Below, piece by piece: positions 55,534-64,000 of a DNA stretch of 64,000 nt. The notes beneath the pieces were generated by a model. It saw only the letters and a list, made by a program, of their open reading frames with translations. It had not been told where the DNA came from and made no database searches. The stretch is taken from NCBI GenBank assembly GCA_041392505.1, contig JAWKLX010000007.1:186001-250000 (forward strand), written 5' to 3'. This stretch comes from UBA6168 sp041392505 (lineage in GTDB: Bacteria > Bacteroidota > Bacteroidia > Chitinophagales > Saprospiraceae). The stretch's first letter is position 1. Every line of letters begins with the position of its first letter. A program made the position numbers and the translations under genes.

Positions 55534-57159
55534 ATGGATATAGAAAAAAACAAGAATGAGGATGATATGAAAATGCTCCTTTCCAAACTTAACCACCGTT
55601 TGGTTAAACTAAGATTGGGAGGAGGTACAAAAAAAATTGAGCGGCTACATGCAAAAGGTAAAATGAGTGCGAGGGAACGCGTCAATTATTTAGTTGACGA
55701 CGGTGACAATTGGCTGGAGATCGGAGAGTTTGCTGGATTTGGCATGTACGAGGAGCATGGCGGCTGCCCCGCGGGTGGGGTAGTTGTGGGTATTGGAAAA
55801 GTTAAAGGGCGACAATGTGTCATTGTTGCCAACGATGCGACCGTCAAGGCAGGCGCTTGGTTTCCGATAACGGGAAAAAAGAATTTGCGGGCACAGGAGA
55901 TTGCTATGGAAAACCGACTGCCGATCATTTATTTGGTAGACAGTGCAGGGGTCTTTTTACCCATGCAAGATGAGATATTTCCAGATAAAGAACATTTTGG
56001 CCGGATGTTTCGAAACAATGCAAAAATGTCATCCATGGGCATTCCGCAAATCGCAGCGATCATGGGGAGCTGCGTGGCAGGGGGGGCGTATTTGCCTATT
56101 ATGTCTGATGAATCCTTGATCGTGGAAGGTAATGGGAGTATCTTTTTAGCCGGCCCCTATTTGGTGAAAGCGGCCATCGGGGAAACGGTAGATAAGGAAA
56201 CGCTGGGAGGTGCTGTCACCCAAACTGAAATTTCAGGAGTATGCGACTATAAGGTGAAAAATGACCAGGAATGCTTGGATAAGATTAGGGACCTGGTTGA
56301 TAAAATTGGGCATTTTGATAAGGCGGGGTTTGACCGGGCCGAACCTGTCCCTCCAAAATATTCCGCTAAAGAAATTTATCAAATAAAACCTACCAATCCG
56401 GCAAAACCATATAGCATGGTTGATGTTTTGGAAAGGATCGTTGACAATTCGGAGCTGACCTACTACAAAGAAGATTTTGGCAAAACGATCATTTGCGCCT
56501 ATGCCCGAATCGATGGTTGGTCAGTGGGCATTGTTGCCAATGACCGCAAAGTGACAAAATCGGCAAAAGGCGAAATGCAATTTGGGGGCGTTATTTATTC
56601 CGATTCGGCGGATAAAGCGAGCAGATTCATTATGAATTGCAACCAGAAAAAAATCCCCCTTGTTTTTTTGCACGATGTAACTGGGTTTATGGTAGGTAGC
56701 CGATCCGAACATGGCGGTATCATAAAGGACGGGGCAAAAATGGTCAATGCAGTCGCTAATTCCACTGTTCCCAAATTCAGTATTGTCATGGGAAATTCTT
56801 ACGGGGCCGGCAATTATGCCATGTGTGGCAAAGCGTACGACCCAAGGCTGATTGTAGCTTGGCCTACGGCAAAAATTGCGGTTATGGGTGGGGCGCAAGC
56901 GGCTGAAACTTTATTGCAAATTGAAAAGTCAAGCTTAAAAGCCAAAGGCCAAGAACTGTTGGAAGAAGATGAAAAAGAAATGTTTGAAAAAATAAAAAAC
57001 CGTTATGATGAACAAACCACTCCTTACTATGCTGCTGCACGGCTTTGGGTGGATGCCATTATTGACCCGATAAGGACGAGAGAATGGATTTCAAAAGGAA
57101 TAGAAATGGCATCAAATGCACCGGTGGAGAAATTTAATGTTGGGGTTATTCAGACATAA
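55534..57159 (+). CDS. Acyl-CoA carboxylase, carboxyltransferase (beta) subunit
   Basis: The ATG at 55534 gives 541 residues. A TTG at 55510 is an alternative. The enzyme moves a carboxyl group from biotin to propionyl-, acetyl- or 3-methylcrotonyl-CoA. Motifs of the two crotonase-like lobes are seen: MSARERVNYLVDDG, CIVANDATVKAGAWFPITGKK-type segment, GSCVAGGAYLPIMSDES, FLHDVTGFMVGSRSEHGGI, NSYGAGNYAMCGKAYDPR, and WPTAKIAVMGGAQAAETL. This pattern is closest to methylcrotonyl/propionyl-CoA carboxylases. The biotin-carrying alpha subunit is not adjacent. Two very small genes follow closely. Confidence 0.9.
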   Translation: MDIEKNKNEDDMKMLLSKLNHRLVKLRLGGGTKKIERLHAKGKMSARERVNYLVDDGDNWLEIGEFAGFGMYEEHGGCPAGGVVVGIGKVKGRQCVIVANDATVKAGAWFPITGKKNLRAQEIAMENRLPIIYLVDSAGVFLPMQDEIFPDKEHFGRMFRNNAKMSSMGIPQIAAIMGSCVAGGAYLPIMSDESLIVEGNGSIFLAGPYLVKAAIGETVDKETLGGAVTQTEISGVCDYKVKNDQECLDKIRDLVDKIGHFDKAGFDRAEPVPPKYSAKEIYQIKPTNPAKPYSMVDVLERIVDNSELTYYKEDFGKTIICAYARIDGWSVGIVANDRKVTKSAKGEMQFGGVIYSDSADKASRFIMNCNQKKIPLVFLHDVTGFMVGSRSEHGGIIKDGAKMVNAVANSTVPKFSIVMGNSYGAGNYAMCGKAYDPRLIVAWPTAKIAVMGGAQAAETLLQIEKSSLKAKGQELLEEDEKEMFEKIKNRYDEQTTPYYAAARLWVDAIIDPIRTREWISKGIEMASNAPVEKFNVGVIQT

Positions 57160-57168
57160 TTAAATTTA

Positions 57169-57330
57169 ATGCAAAAACAGGAACAAAAAGTGGAAGAAAT
57201 TAAAAAACAAAAAAAATCCCTCAAGGCCTGGCTAAAAAAAATTGGTGTGGTCGGTTTTATGTTTTTTTTAATTAAAGGCCTTGTTTGGCTGTATATTTTT
57301 TTTCAAGCCGGAAAATGTGCCATTGGATGA
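57169..57330 (+). CDS. Small membrane protein, 53 residues
   Basis: This short ORF begins 9 bp after the carboxylase stop codon. A basic, helical N-terminus rich in Lys and Gln (KKSLKAWLKKIG) leads into one hydrophobic segment (VVGFMFFLIKGLVWLYIFF) and ends KCAIG. The stop codon overlaps the next gene's ATG (ATGA), a sign of translational coupling that supports a real gene. Lys-rich amphipathic helix plus one TM helix suggests a small inner-membrane protein. I do not recognise a named family. Confidence 0.65.
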   Translation: MQKQEQKVEEIKKQKKSLKAWLKKIGVVGFMFFLIKGLVWLYIFFQAGKCAIG

Positions 57331-57680
57331 ATTTAATTATTAAAATATCATTACTGGTTTTATTTATTTCAGTGTGGGAAAATGCATATTCTCAAAATGC
57401 CATTGGCGTCCGATTAAATAAAGAATTATTAAAAACAAAAAGCCTTAATTATTTTTCTATTCCTGCCGTTTCAATTTTATTTAATAGTGAATTTCATCAA
57501 TTAAAAAATGCTGCTGTTAATAATTTAAACCAAGTAGATTTAACCGAAATTGCCTTTGATTGCAATGATCTTGCGACTTTCTGTCGGCTCGAATTGAAAT
57601 TGGAAAAAGCCGCAAAATTCCCCATTAAATTTAGATTGGGCGAGGTTCAATATGTGGAAAGGATGGAGGGGAAATATTAA
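57327..57680 (+). CDS. Secreted hypothetical protein, 117 residues
   Basis: The ATG at 57327 overlaps the preceding stop codon by four bases and gives a clean signal peptide (LIIKISLLVLFISVWENAYS). In-frame ATGs upstream at 57285 and 57315 give poorer N-termini. The mature part is ~97 residues, with two Cys (FDCNDLATFCRLE) that could form a disulfide, and it ends at YVERMEGKY. Export to the periplasm or surface is likely. I see no known domain. Its coupling to the carboxylase gene may be expression-level only. Confidence 0.65.
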   Translation: MNLIIKISLLVLFISVWENAYSQNAIGVRLNKELLKTKSLNYFSIPAVSILFNSEFHQLKNAAVNNLNQVDLTEIAFDCNDLATFCRLELKLEKAAKFPIKFRLGEVQYVERMEGKY

Positions 57681-57714
57681 TTGGAGGGGCAAAATTTTAA
57701 TTAAAATGCCTTAA

Positions 57715-58446
57715 TTAAATCAGATCAAATAAATTATTGACCCCAAATATTCTGCTCCTATTAAAACCTTCCGCATACTCTACTTGAATCGACCTGCCAA
57801 ACGAGCGGTTTTTTGCCCGCATAAAATCCATAAAATCTTTCCCTGAAATTGGCGTGTTTAATTCTTCTTTGTATTCTTCTGAATCTGTCAAAAAAAATTG
57901 AGAACGGAAAGTCAATATTAATTCCATTTTTTCTTCCATAAATGGAGTAATATCTATCACAAAATCAGGTGTTAAATTTTGGTCTTGAATATAGTGATAT
58001 AAAGCTTTGGGCCGCCAATGTTTTTGGGGTTGGCCGTTTTCATCCTGAGTGGAAATTTTTGCAAGCCCAGCAAGATAGCATGCGTCAGAGGTTAATTTGG
58101 CTGCCCGACCATGATCGGGATGGCGGTCATCCAAAGCATTGGCTAAGACGATTTCTGGTTGGCACCAACGGACAATTTCAATGATTTTTAAAATGTTTTC
58201 TTTTGAATAATCGAAAAAACCATCGGCCATGCGGGTGTTTTTGCGGAAAAGTGCACCCATTTTTTCAGCAGCGTTGGCAGCTTCTTGGTCTCTGATTTCG
58301 GCAGTCCCCCGTGTGCCCAATTCGCCCCTTGTCAGGTCAAGTAACCCAACGGTTTTGCCCATTGCGATATGTTTCAACAAGGTGCCGCTGGCACTCAATT
58401 CTACGTCGTCAGGGTGTACGCTAATGGCGAGTATATCTATTTTCAT
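57715..58446 (-). CDS. bshB1: N-acetyl-alpha-D-glucosaminyl L-malate deacetylase (bacillithiol synthesis)
   Basis: The product removes the acetyl group from GlcNAc-malate, the second step of bacillithiol synthesis. The ATG at 58446 gives 243 residues and the family start MKIDILAISVHPDDVELSAS, with zinc ligands in HPDDVE (His11, Asp14). Upstream in-frame ATGs at 58464 and 58485 would overlap or abut mutS and lack conservation. The other motifs are LDLTRGELGTRGT, NALDDRHPDHGRAA (third zinc His) and FRSQFF, diagnostic of BshB1. It is cotranscribed 31 bp behind mutS. Confidence 0.92.
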   Translation of the reverse strand: MKIDILAISVHPDDVELSASGTLLKHIAMGKTVGLLDLTRGELGTRGTAEIRDQEAANAAEKMGALFRKNTRMADGFFDYSKENILKIIEIVRWCQPEIVLANALDDRHPDHGRAAKLTSDACYLAGLAKISTQDENGQPQKHWRPKALYHYIQDQNLTPDFVIDITPFMEEKMELILTFRSQFFLTDSEEYKEELNTPISGKDFMDFMRAKNRSFGRSIQVEYAEGFNRSRIFGVNNLFDLI

Positions 58447-58477
58447 GTTTATTTGAGAGGTCATAATCTGACCTTTT

Positions 58478-61072
58478 TTAAGCACTTTCTTCTGCCAATG
58501 CCTTTAATTCATTGAGTTTTAAAAGACATTCAACAGGGGTCATGCCGTTCACGTCCATATCCAGTAATATTTCTTTGATGCGGCCGACATTTGGGTCAAA
58601 CGTTTCGAAGATGCTCAGTTGATAGTTCATCGCCTCAATGCCCGAAGTGTCTGCCTTTTTGCTTTTTACCGTATCATTTTCCCCAACGGGTGCTTCGATG
58701 TGGTTGGCTTCCAACTGGGCCAAAATTTCATTGGCTCTTTCAACAATGCTTTTGGGCATGCCCGCCATTTTGGCCACATGAATCCCAAAACTGTGTTGGC
58801 TTCCGCCAGGTATTAATTTCCGAAGGAAAACCACCTTTTGCCCAATTTCTTTTACGGCTACATTAAAATTTTTAATCCTGGGAAATTTATTGGCCAATTC
58901 ATTCAATTCGTGATAATGAGTAGCGAACAAAGTCTTGGGTTTCAAGCCTTTATAGCCGTGTAAGTATTCAGCAATCGACCAAGCAATGGAAATCCCATCG
59001 TACGTACTGGTACCCCTTCCGATCTCATCCAACAAAATCAGACTGCGATCGGAAAGGTTGTTCATGATGCTAGCTGTTTCATTCATCTCAACCATAAACG
59101 TACTTTCCCCGCCGGATAAATTATCAGAAGCACCTACCCGTGTAAACACTTTATCGATCAGTCCCAAATGGGCAGATTGGGCAGGCACATAACTCCCCAT
59201 TTGCGCCATCAAACTAATCAAAGCCGTTTGTCGGAGCAAGGCAGATTTACCAGACATATTGGGGCCAGTGATAACAATGACCTGTTGTTCTTCATTATCG
59301 AGAAAAACGTCGTTCGGTACATAGGTTTCACCGAGCGGTAAGCCCTGTTCGATCACTGGGTGACGCCCATTTTTTATATCAATGACATAACTATTGTCGA
59401 GTACGGGCCGGGTATAATGGTATTGCTCGGCAACTTCTGAAAACCCCAGCAAACAATCGACTCTTGCGATCACAGCTGCATTGTGCTGGATGGGCTGGAT
59501 GTAGTCAGCCATAAAAAGAACCAACTGGTCATAGATTTGGACTTCCAGTTCCTGTATCCTGTCTTCGGCTCCCAAAATTTTGGTTTCCAGTTTCTTGAGG
59601 TCGTCGGTGATGTACCGTTCGCAGTTGGTGAGCGTTTGTTTGCGCACCCAGTTGTCCGGTATGAGTCCTTTTTCTTTGTACTTATTGGTCACTTCAAGGA
59701 AATACCCGAACACGTTATTGAACCCAATTTTTAGGCTGTCTATGCCTGTGCGTTCAGCTTCAACTTGCTGGATATCCACCAATAGTTCCTTGCTGTTTCG
59801 GATTGTATTTCGCAGATCGTCCAGTTCCTCATGGAAGCCATCGGCAATCACTCCACCTTTGGAAATAAGAGCGGGTGGTTCATCGACAATTTGCTTTTTG
59901 ATGGTAGTTTGTAAAACTTGGCAAGGGTTGAGGCTGTCGGCCAATTTTTCCAAGTAGGCATGACCAGAGGCAGCAAGTAGTGTTTTGAGAGGGGCCGTGA
60001 CTTCCAGTGCTTTTCTCAATTGAACGATTTCCCGTGGTTGAATTTTGCCCAAAGGCACGCGGGAAATAAGGCGTTCAAGGTCTCCCATTTGGCGGATGTA
60101 GGAAGAGAGTTCCTCGGAGACAGGTTTGTTTTTTAGAAAAAATTCAACCGTGTCGTGGCGGTTTTCGATTTCTTTTAAAGAAGTCAACGGAAGCAGCACC
60201 CATTTTTTCAAAAGCCTGCCGCCCATCGGGGAAACGGTTTTGTCCAAAACAGAAATCAAGGGTATGCCCCCTTCATTTTGGCTATAGGCCAACTCCAGGT
60301 TTTTGATGGTAAACCGATCGAGCCAGACATATTTTTCCTGATGGATGCGGCTGATGGTGGTGATGTGCTGGAGGTTTTTGTTTTCCGTGGTAGCAATGTA
60401 ATGAAGGGTTGCCCCGGCGGCGATCTGCGCCAACTCCAATTTTTCCACCCCAAACCCTTTGAGGGAATTGACCTCAAAATGATCTAATAATTTCTCACGG
60501 GCATAATCCTCCGAAAAGACCCATTCATCGAGCGTAAACGTGTAAAACCGGCTGCCAAACTCTGCTTCAAAAAAATCTGATTTGCCTTTGGCAAAAATCA
60601 CTTCTGAAGGATTGAAGCCTTGCAACAATTTATCTATGTAGGATAAATCGCCCTCTGACACCATAAATTCACCCGTTGAAATATCGAGGAAAGAAACCCC
60701 ACATTGGCCTTTTTTTCCAAAATAAACCGCTGCTAAAAAATTGTTTGACTTGTGTTCGAGCAAGTTTTCATCTATCGTAACGCCTGGTGTGACTACTTCT
60801 GTAATACCTCTTTTTACAATCTTTTTTTCTGGCGAAGGTTTTTCCAATTGCTCGCAAATCGCTACCCGGTAGCCGGCCCGTACGAGCCTTGGCAGATAAG
60901 TATTTAAAGAATGGTAAGGGAATCCTGCGAGTTCAATATCACTGCCTCCGTTGTTGCGGCTGGTCAGCGTTATGGTAAGTGCTTTGGCAGCCTTCACGGC
61001 ATCTTCGCTAAATGTTTCGTAAAAATCGCCAACCCGGAAAAGTAGAATAGCATCCGGGTGCTTGGCTTTCAT
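58478..61072 (-). CDS. mutS: DNA mismatch repair protein MutS (main part, after an apparent frameshift)
   Basis: This 864-residue frame contains the mismatch-binding FYE motif (VGDFYETF, Phe17-Tyr-Glu19), the connector, lever and clamp domains, the ATPase Walker A VITGPNMSGKSALLRQTA and Walker B LILLDEIGRGTSTYDG, and the dimer helix-turn-helix at the C-terminus. MutS finds mismatches and recruits repair. The frame opens at KAKHPDAILLFRV, but MutS normally has TPLMQQY. ahead of this. That sequence is present just upstream in another frame (see 61073-61163). Either a one-base insertion disrupts the gene or translation starts here, losing ~30 residues. Confidence 0.9.
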   Translation of the reverse strand: MKAKHPDAILLFRVGDFYETFSEDAVKAAKALTITLTSRNNGGSDIELAGFPYHSLNTYLPRLVRAGYRVAICEQLEKPSPEKKIVKRGITEVVTPGVTIDENLLEHKSNNFLAAVYFGKKGQCGVSFLDISTGEFMVSEGDLSYIDKLLQGFNPSEVIFAKGKSDFFEAEFGSRFYTFTLDEWVFSEDYAREKLLDHFEVNSLKGFGVEKLELAQIAAGATLHYIATTENKNLQHITTISRIHQEKYVWLDRFTIKNLELAYSQNEGGIPLISVLDKTVSPMGGRLLKKWVLLPLTSLKEIENRHDTVEFFLKNKPVSEELSSYIRQMGDLERLISRVPLGKIQPREIVQLRKALEVTAPLKTLLAASGHAYLEKLADSLNPCQVLQTTIKKQIVDEPPALISKGGVIADGFHEELDDLRNTIRNSKELLVDIQQVEAERTGIDSLKIGFNNVFGYFLEVTNKYKEKGLIPDNWVRKQTLTNCERYITDDLKKLETKILGAEDRIQELEVQIYDQLVLFMADYIQPIQHNAAVIARVDCLLGFSEVAEQYHYTRPVLDNSYVIDIKNGRHPVIEQGLPLGETYVPNDVFLDNEEQQVIVITGPNMSGKSALLRQTALISLMAQMGSYVPAQSAHLGLIDKVFTRVGASDNLSGGESTFMVEMNETASIMNNLSDRSLILLDEIGRGTSTYDGISIAWSIAEYLHGYKGLKPKTLFATHYHELNELANKFPRIKNFNVAVKEIGQKVVFLRKLIPGGSQHSFGIHVAKMAGMPKSIVERANEILAQLEANHIEAPVGENDTVKSKKADTSGIEAMNYQLSIFETFDPNVGRIKEILLDMDVNGMTPVECLLKLNELKALAEESA

Positions 61073-61163
61073 TTTTAAAATACTGCTGCATCAAAGGAGT
61101 TACCTTTCCTGATTTCTCCTTTGTTTTCTGACCTTTTACGATTGTTTGACTTTTTCTTGCCAA
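61073..61163 (-). pseudogene. mutS: Out-of-frame N-terminal segment of mutS
   Basis: From the TTG at 61163 the minus strand reads MARKSQTIVKGQ...GKVTPLMQQYFK, a typical Bacteroidota MutS N-terminus. It then meets a run of five A (61072-61076 on this strand) and leaves the mutS frame. Removing one A joins it exactly to KMKAKHPDAILLF. A single-base insertion, natural or from sequencing, is the simplest reading. Confidence 0.75.
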
Positions 61164-61181
61164 GGTGAGTTTGTTTTTGAG

Positions 61182-61189
61182 CAAAGATA
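61182..61189 (-). promoter_or_regulatory. -7 box for mutS
   Basis: TATCTTTG on the minus strand fits TAnnTTTG and lies 18 bp upstream of the proposed TTG start at 61163. No TTG was found at -33. Confidence 0.5.
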
Positions 61190-61465
61190 GCAAAGGGGGG
61201 GCAAATCCTACTTGCACGAATAGCGTAGTTGACTTTTGTGGAAAACTTTTAGCCGATAGAAAGTCCAATTTTTGTTGCTGAAATCTGTGACAAGAAGGTC
61301 AATTCCTCAGATTCTGATTCTGTCAATTGTAGAGACATAAAAGTTGACGTATTTGCCGTACCGTTACCAATTATTAGTTTAACGTGAGGTATGGATTAGA
61401 ACCCACTCTATCAAACTGGCAATCAGATTATTACATTTTTTTGCTGCCACCGCCATCGAAAAAAA

Positions 61466-61505
61466 TCAGGGGGAAGAAATTGGCAAAGCCGATTTTTCCC
61501 CCTGA
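61466..61505 (-). terminator. Terminator after the metalloprotease gene
   Basis: TCAGGGGGAA (61466-61475) pairs perfectly with TTCCCCCTGA (61496-61505), with more pairing inside. The A run to the left gives a U tract on the minus strand. It lies 53 bp past the protease stop codon, in the 485-bp mutS/protease gap, where I see no gene. Confidence 0.82.
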
Positions 61506-61557
61506 CTTTTGAAGGCAGGATTAGCGAAAGCCAATCCTGCCCTAGCGTTAGTTTACG

Positions 61558-64000
61558 TTATTTAGCTACAATGTACTGTCCCTCTTTGGTTATACCCGAA
61601 AAGGTTATAGAGGAAGTAGTGATTGCTGTTGGTTGGGCATCCGATAATTCCCAAGGCCCGTCGCTGCCTAATCCTCTGTGGTACAATTTATAAGGTTGGA
61701 AATTTGGAACGAAAAAAGTGTTTTCATCAAACCCCAAAGTGATAGAAAACTGGAAAGGCTTCTTAGAAGAAGAGGCAAAAACCCATGTTTTGTTAGCGTT
61801 GATAATTTCATCGTTTATTCCATCCAAAGTATTAACGCTGAATTCTTGTTTAGTGATCGTAAATTCTGCAACACTATCAATTATCGAAAAAAGCAGGGTG
61901 GCATCAACAGTGGCTGCATCGATTGATTGGTTTGTAATGATATTGGATAGAGTGAGGTTGTCTCCTGCGCCGCCGGTATTTACCGTAGAATTGACGAGCG
62001 AAGGGTTTCCTTTTAATATTGCATTTTCATTTTTGGAAAAATCAAGTAATAGACTGTCTTGAATTGTGTCATTAAAATGGAAATAAGTTAAACCCTCGCT
62101 ATCCAGTATTTTATTGGTTAGGTTCATATTCTCCCTGATTTGCTGTCCGGTTCTTGCTTCTTTCCACAATCGGAGTTCATCTATTTGTCCGGCAAAGTGT
62201 AAATAATTATTGAAGAAAGCACCAATGTGCAATTTGGCAACATTGGCCGTTATGTTGGACAGAGAGTTAGCTCCGGCAAGCACCCCATTTAAATACAATC
62301 GGTGCATCTCCCCATCAAAAGTATATGCTACGTGGTGCCATTCATTATAGGAAACAGGGGCTGCGTTCATCAATAACATTTCTTTGCCGAAAAAAACAAA
62401 AATGCGGCCGTGCCACAGTGCCATGAAATTGTAGGTACTAAAATTTTGGGGTGTTCGGTCGAATATTACTTGGCAAACCTTGGGGTCGCCTTGTGGCTTG
62501 CACCAAAATTCATAAGTGAATGATTCGGACAAAGGGTCAGCTGTAAAATTGGTAAACAGGCAATCATCCGTTCCATCTAATTGGAGGGCATTTCCTCTCT
62601 CAATAATTGGAGCTTCGTCTTGTTTTATGAAAATGGAATAATCTTCAACTTGCCCATAAGTTGGTGGATAACAGGCAGTTGTGATATTATATTGGAAATG
62701 ATCGGAAATGATTCTGGTACGCAGGGAGGCATTGGTTACGGCATTTTCAGGGATTGTGAAAGTGCCAATATGGTTTGTGTTATTGGAAGAGGAAAATACC
62801 AATTCCTCGTTTTCGAAAGATCCGCTGTTATCATAATCGATGTAAACTTTTAAGTCTTCGTTGTAATATCCGAAAGTGGAAATATTGATATCATATTGGG
62901 TATTTCGTTCAAATATAGCCGTTGCGCACCAGTTATTCAAATAGCCGCCATCTTGAAAAGTAGACCCTGACCCTACTATTAAATTTCCTATTTGTACGGA
63001 AATAATCCCCATTCCATATTCAGCAGAAATACCTTGCGTAGATTGGGGTAAACAAGCGATCGCCGGTTCTGAATTTGTAATGGGAAATATGCCTTGCGAC
63101 AAAACCAAATTGGCCCGTGTTGTTTCTAAACAAGCCCGCATTCTTTCAACTTGCCCTTGTGTAAATTCATATTGACAACTTTCGGGTGCATATCCCATGT
63201 AATTGTGAATGACCTTATCAATGTCGTAAAAAGGGTCTGTCGGAGGGTAACAATAGTTGTTTGTTGTCAGACAGTTATATGTTCTAATATGTGCAGGTGT
63301 GTCAGCGACCTTGTCTCCATTTTCACCAATTGTTGATGGACAGGAAAGCCCTCCTGAATCCCCTTCAAATGTGTGGTATAAGTTTAAATAGTGTCCAATT
63401 TCGTGTGCCAAAACTTTATTTTCATCGGTATAAGACTTTAGCTCAAAACAATTACACTGATCGTAATCATACCCAAATGAATTAAATAAAACCACCACGC
63501 CATCATATAACATGTGTGTTCCTGGCAAAGTAGCAAATGCCTGAATGCCCGATCCGCCATCATTATTATTTATTTCATTGACGACCCAAATATTCAGGTA
63601 GTTTTCTGGATTCCAACGACTCAGGTTCAAAACGCCTAACCTGCTCGCTCCGATCCCATCGGTGTCATTTGCCTCAATATCAATGCCGTGGTCAACATAT
63701 TTGTCTAAACCCGATCCATCAACTCTAATAATTCCAGAAGTTGGTTCACAATCAGGTGTTCGGCTTGCCAATTGGAATTGGATATTGGCATTTATACTGG
63801 TATTGTCACTATTCGCAAATATTTCACTTAACCTATTGATACCGCTAAAAATCTGTTCATCGGAAATGTTATTTGGCGCATCGAGGTCAGTATAGACGAC
63901 ATGCACGACCACTGGAATGGTGTAAACTTCCTCAGCGGATTTGTTTAAAGATCGATTAGCCTTAATTCTTGATTGAATTATTTTTTCAATGGATTTGATA
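61558..64000 (-). CDS. Secreted pappalysin-like (M43) metalloprotease with GEVED and LamG domains, cut by right edge
   Basis: The frame continues without a stop to the window end, so the N-terminus (signal peptide and propeptide) is missing and the visible part is 814 codons. VYTIPVVVHVVYTD opens the catalytic domain, and the metzincin zinc site is LAHEIGHYLNLYHTFEGD (HExxHxxxxxH) followed by the Met-turn region NYMGYAPESCQYEFTQGQ. A GEVED domain (VYIDYDNSGSFENEE, YGQVEDYSIFI) and a LamG/concanavalin-like domain (ALQLDGTDDCLFTNF, FTYEFWCKPQGDP, HHVAYTFDGEMHRLYLNGVL) follow. The C-terminus ends GQYIVAK without a clear T9SS tail, which is unusual for this family. Confidence 0.9.
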   Translation of the reverse strand, partial: IKSIEKIIQSRIKANRSLNKSAEEVYTIPVVVHVVYTDLDAPNNISDEQIFSGINRLSEIFANSDNTSINANIQFQLASRTPDCEPTSGIIRVDGSGLDKYVDHGIDIEANDTDGIGASRLGVLNLSRWNPENYLNIWVVNEINNNDGGSGIQAFATLPGTHMLYDGVVVLFNSFGYDYDQCNCFELKSYTDENKVLAHEIGHYLNLYHTFEGDSGGLSCPSTIGENGDKVADTPAHIRTYNCLTTNNYCYPPTDPFYDIDKVIHNYMGYAPESCQYEFTQGQVERMRACLETTRANLVLSQGIFPITNSEPAIACLPQSTQGISAEYGMGIISVQIGNLIVGSGSTFQDGGYLNNWCATAIFERNTQYDINISTFGYYNEDLKVYIDYDNSGSFENEELVFSSSNNTNHIGTFTIPENAVTNASLRTRIISDHFQYNITTACYPPTYGQVEDYSIFIKQDEAPIIERGNALQLDGTDDCLFTNFTADPLSESFTYEFWCKPQGDPKVCQVIFDRTPQNFSTYNFMALWHGRIFVFFGKEMLLMNAAPVSYNEWHHVAYTFDGEMHRLYLNGVLAGANSLSNITANVAKLHIGAFFNNYLHFAGQIDELRLWKEARTGQQIRENMNLTNKILDSEGLTYFHFNDTIQDSLLLDFSKNENAILKGNPSLVNSTVNTGGAGDNLTLSNIITNQSIDAATVDATLLFSIIDSVAEFTITKQEFSVNTLDGINDEIINANKTWVFASSSKKPFQFSITLGFDENTFFVPNFQPYKLYHRGLGSDGPWELSDAQPTAITTSSITFSGITKEGQYIVAK

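Noticed and set aside
55391..61391. A 12-base motif TACCTCACGTTA at 55391 and inverted at 61380
   Set aside because: Two copies of 12 bases, with no wider identity around them, are too little to call a repeat family.

Overview
The window looks like chromosomal DNA of a Saprospiria-type Bacteroidota. The evidence is two giant adhesins with type IX secretion (T9SS) sorting domains, a PorP/SprF-like partner, a BshB1 bacillithiol enzyme, LytTR/TPR two-component proteins and -7 boxes of the form TAnnTTTG. Species-level placement is not possible from sequence alone. No phage, IS element or CRISPR array was seen.

Layout. 1-6.2 kb: the start of a secreted protein, a two-subunit molybdenum hydroxylase (Tat-exported large subunit plus 2Fe-2S subunit) and the malic enzyme MaeB, followed by two very large perfect hairpins. 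6.25-18.6 kb: a 12.4-kb island inserted at the 3' end of tRNA-Glu, bounded by a perfect 30-bp direct repeat and carrying TTTGTTAC arm-type repeats just inside both ends. It holds a tyrosine integrase lacking several expected catalytic residues, an unrecognised element protein, an excisionase-like HTH protein, a heavily frameshifted plasmid-type Rep, and a type I restriction-modification locus (hsdM, hsdS, hsdR). A split HipA-like kinase pair sits between hsdS and hsdR. 18.9-21.3 kb: gapA-pgk glycolysis genes. 21.4-24.7 kb: a TPR-CHAT protease-like protein.

24.9-30.0 kb is a regulatory region: a degenerate SDR, a LytTR response regulator, a small Gly-Gly peptide gene, a cytoplasmic TPR-LytS histidine kinase, and then a 1-kb gap containing three roughly 70-nt small-RNA-like units. 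These share an identical 20-nt 5' block, end in covarying terminator hairpins, and in two cases follow ACCGTT half-sites repeated every 20-21 bp, as expected for LytTR proteins. This looks like a complete signalling circuit and is, to my eye, the most novel item.

30-64 kb is mostly housekeeping and surface biology: pbpC, a DUF2795 protein, coaE, a 1595-aa SprB-like adhesin, UDP-xylose synthase and dTDP-glucose dehydratase, a membrane-tethered nuclease, a HerA-like ATPase, PorP/SprF plus an 1873-aa adhesin, a HisC-like aminotransferase, dapF, a DegP-like protease, an acyl-CoA carboxylase with two tiny downstream genes, mutS-bshB1 and a pappalysin-like metalloprotease cut by the right edge. mutS appears to carry a one-base insertion that separates its N-terminal 30 residues from the rest.
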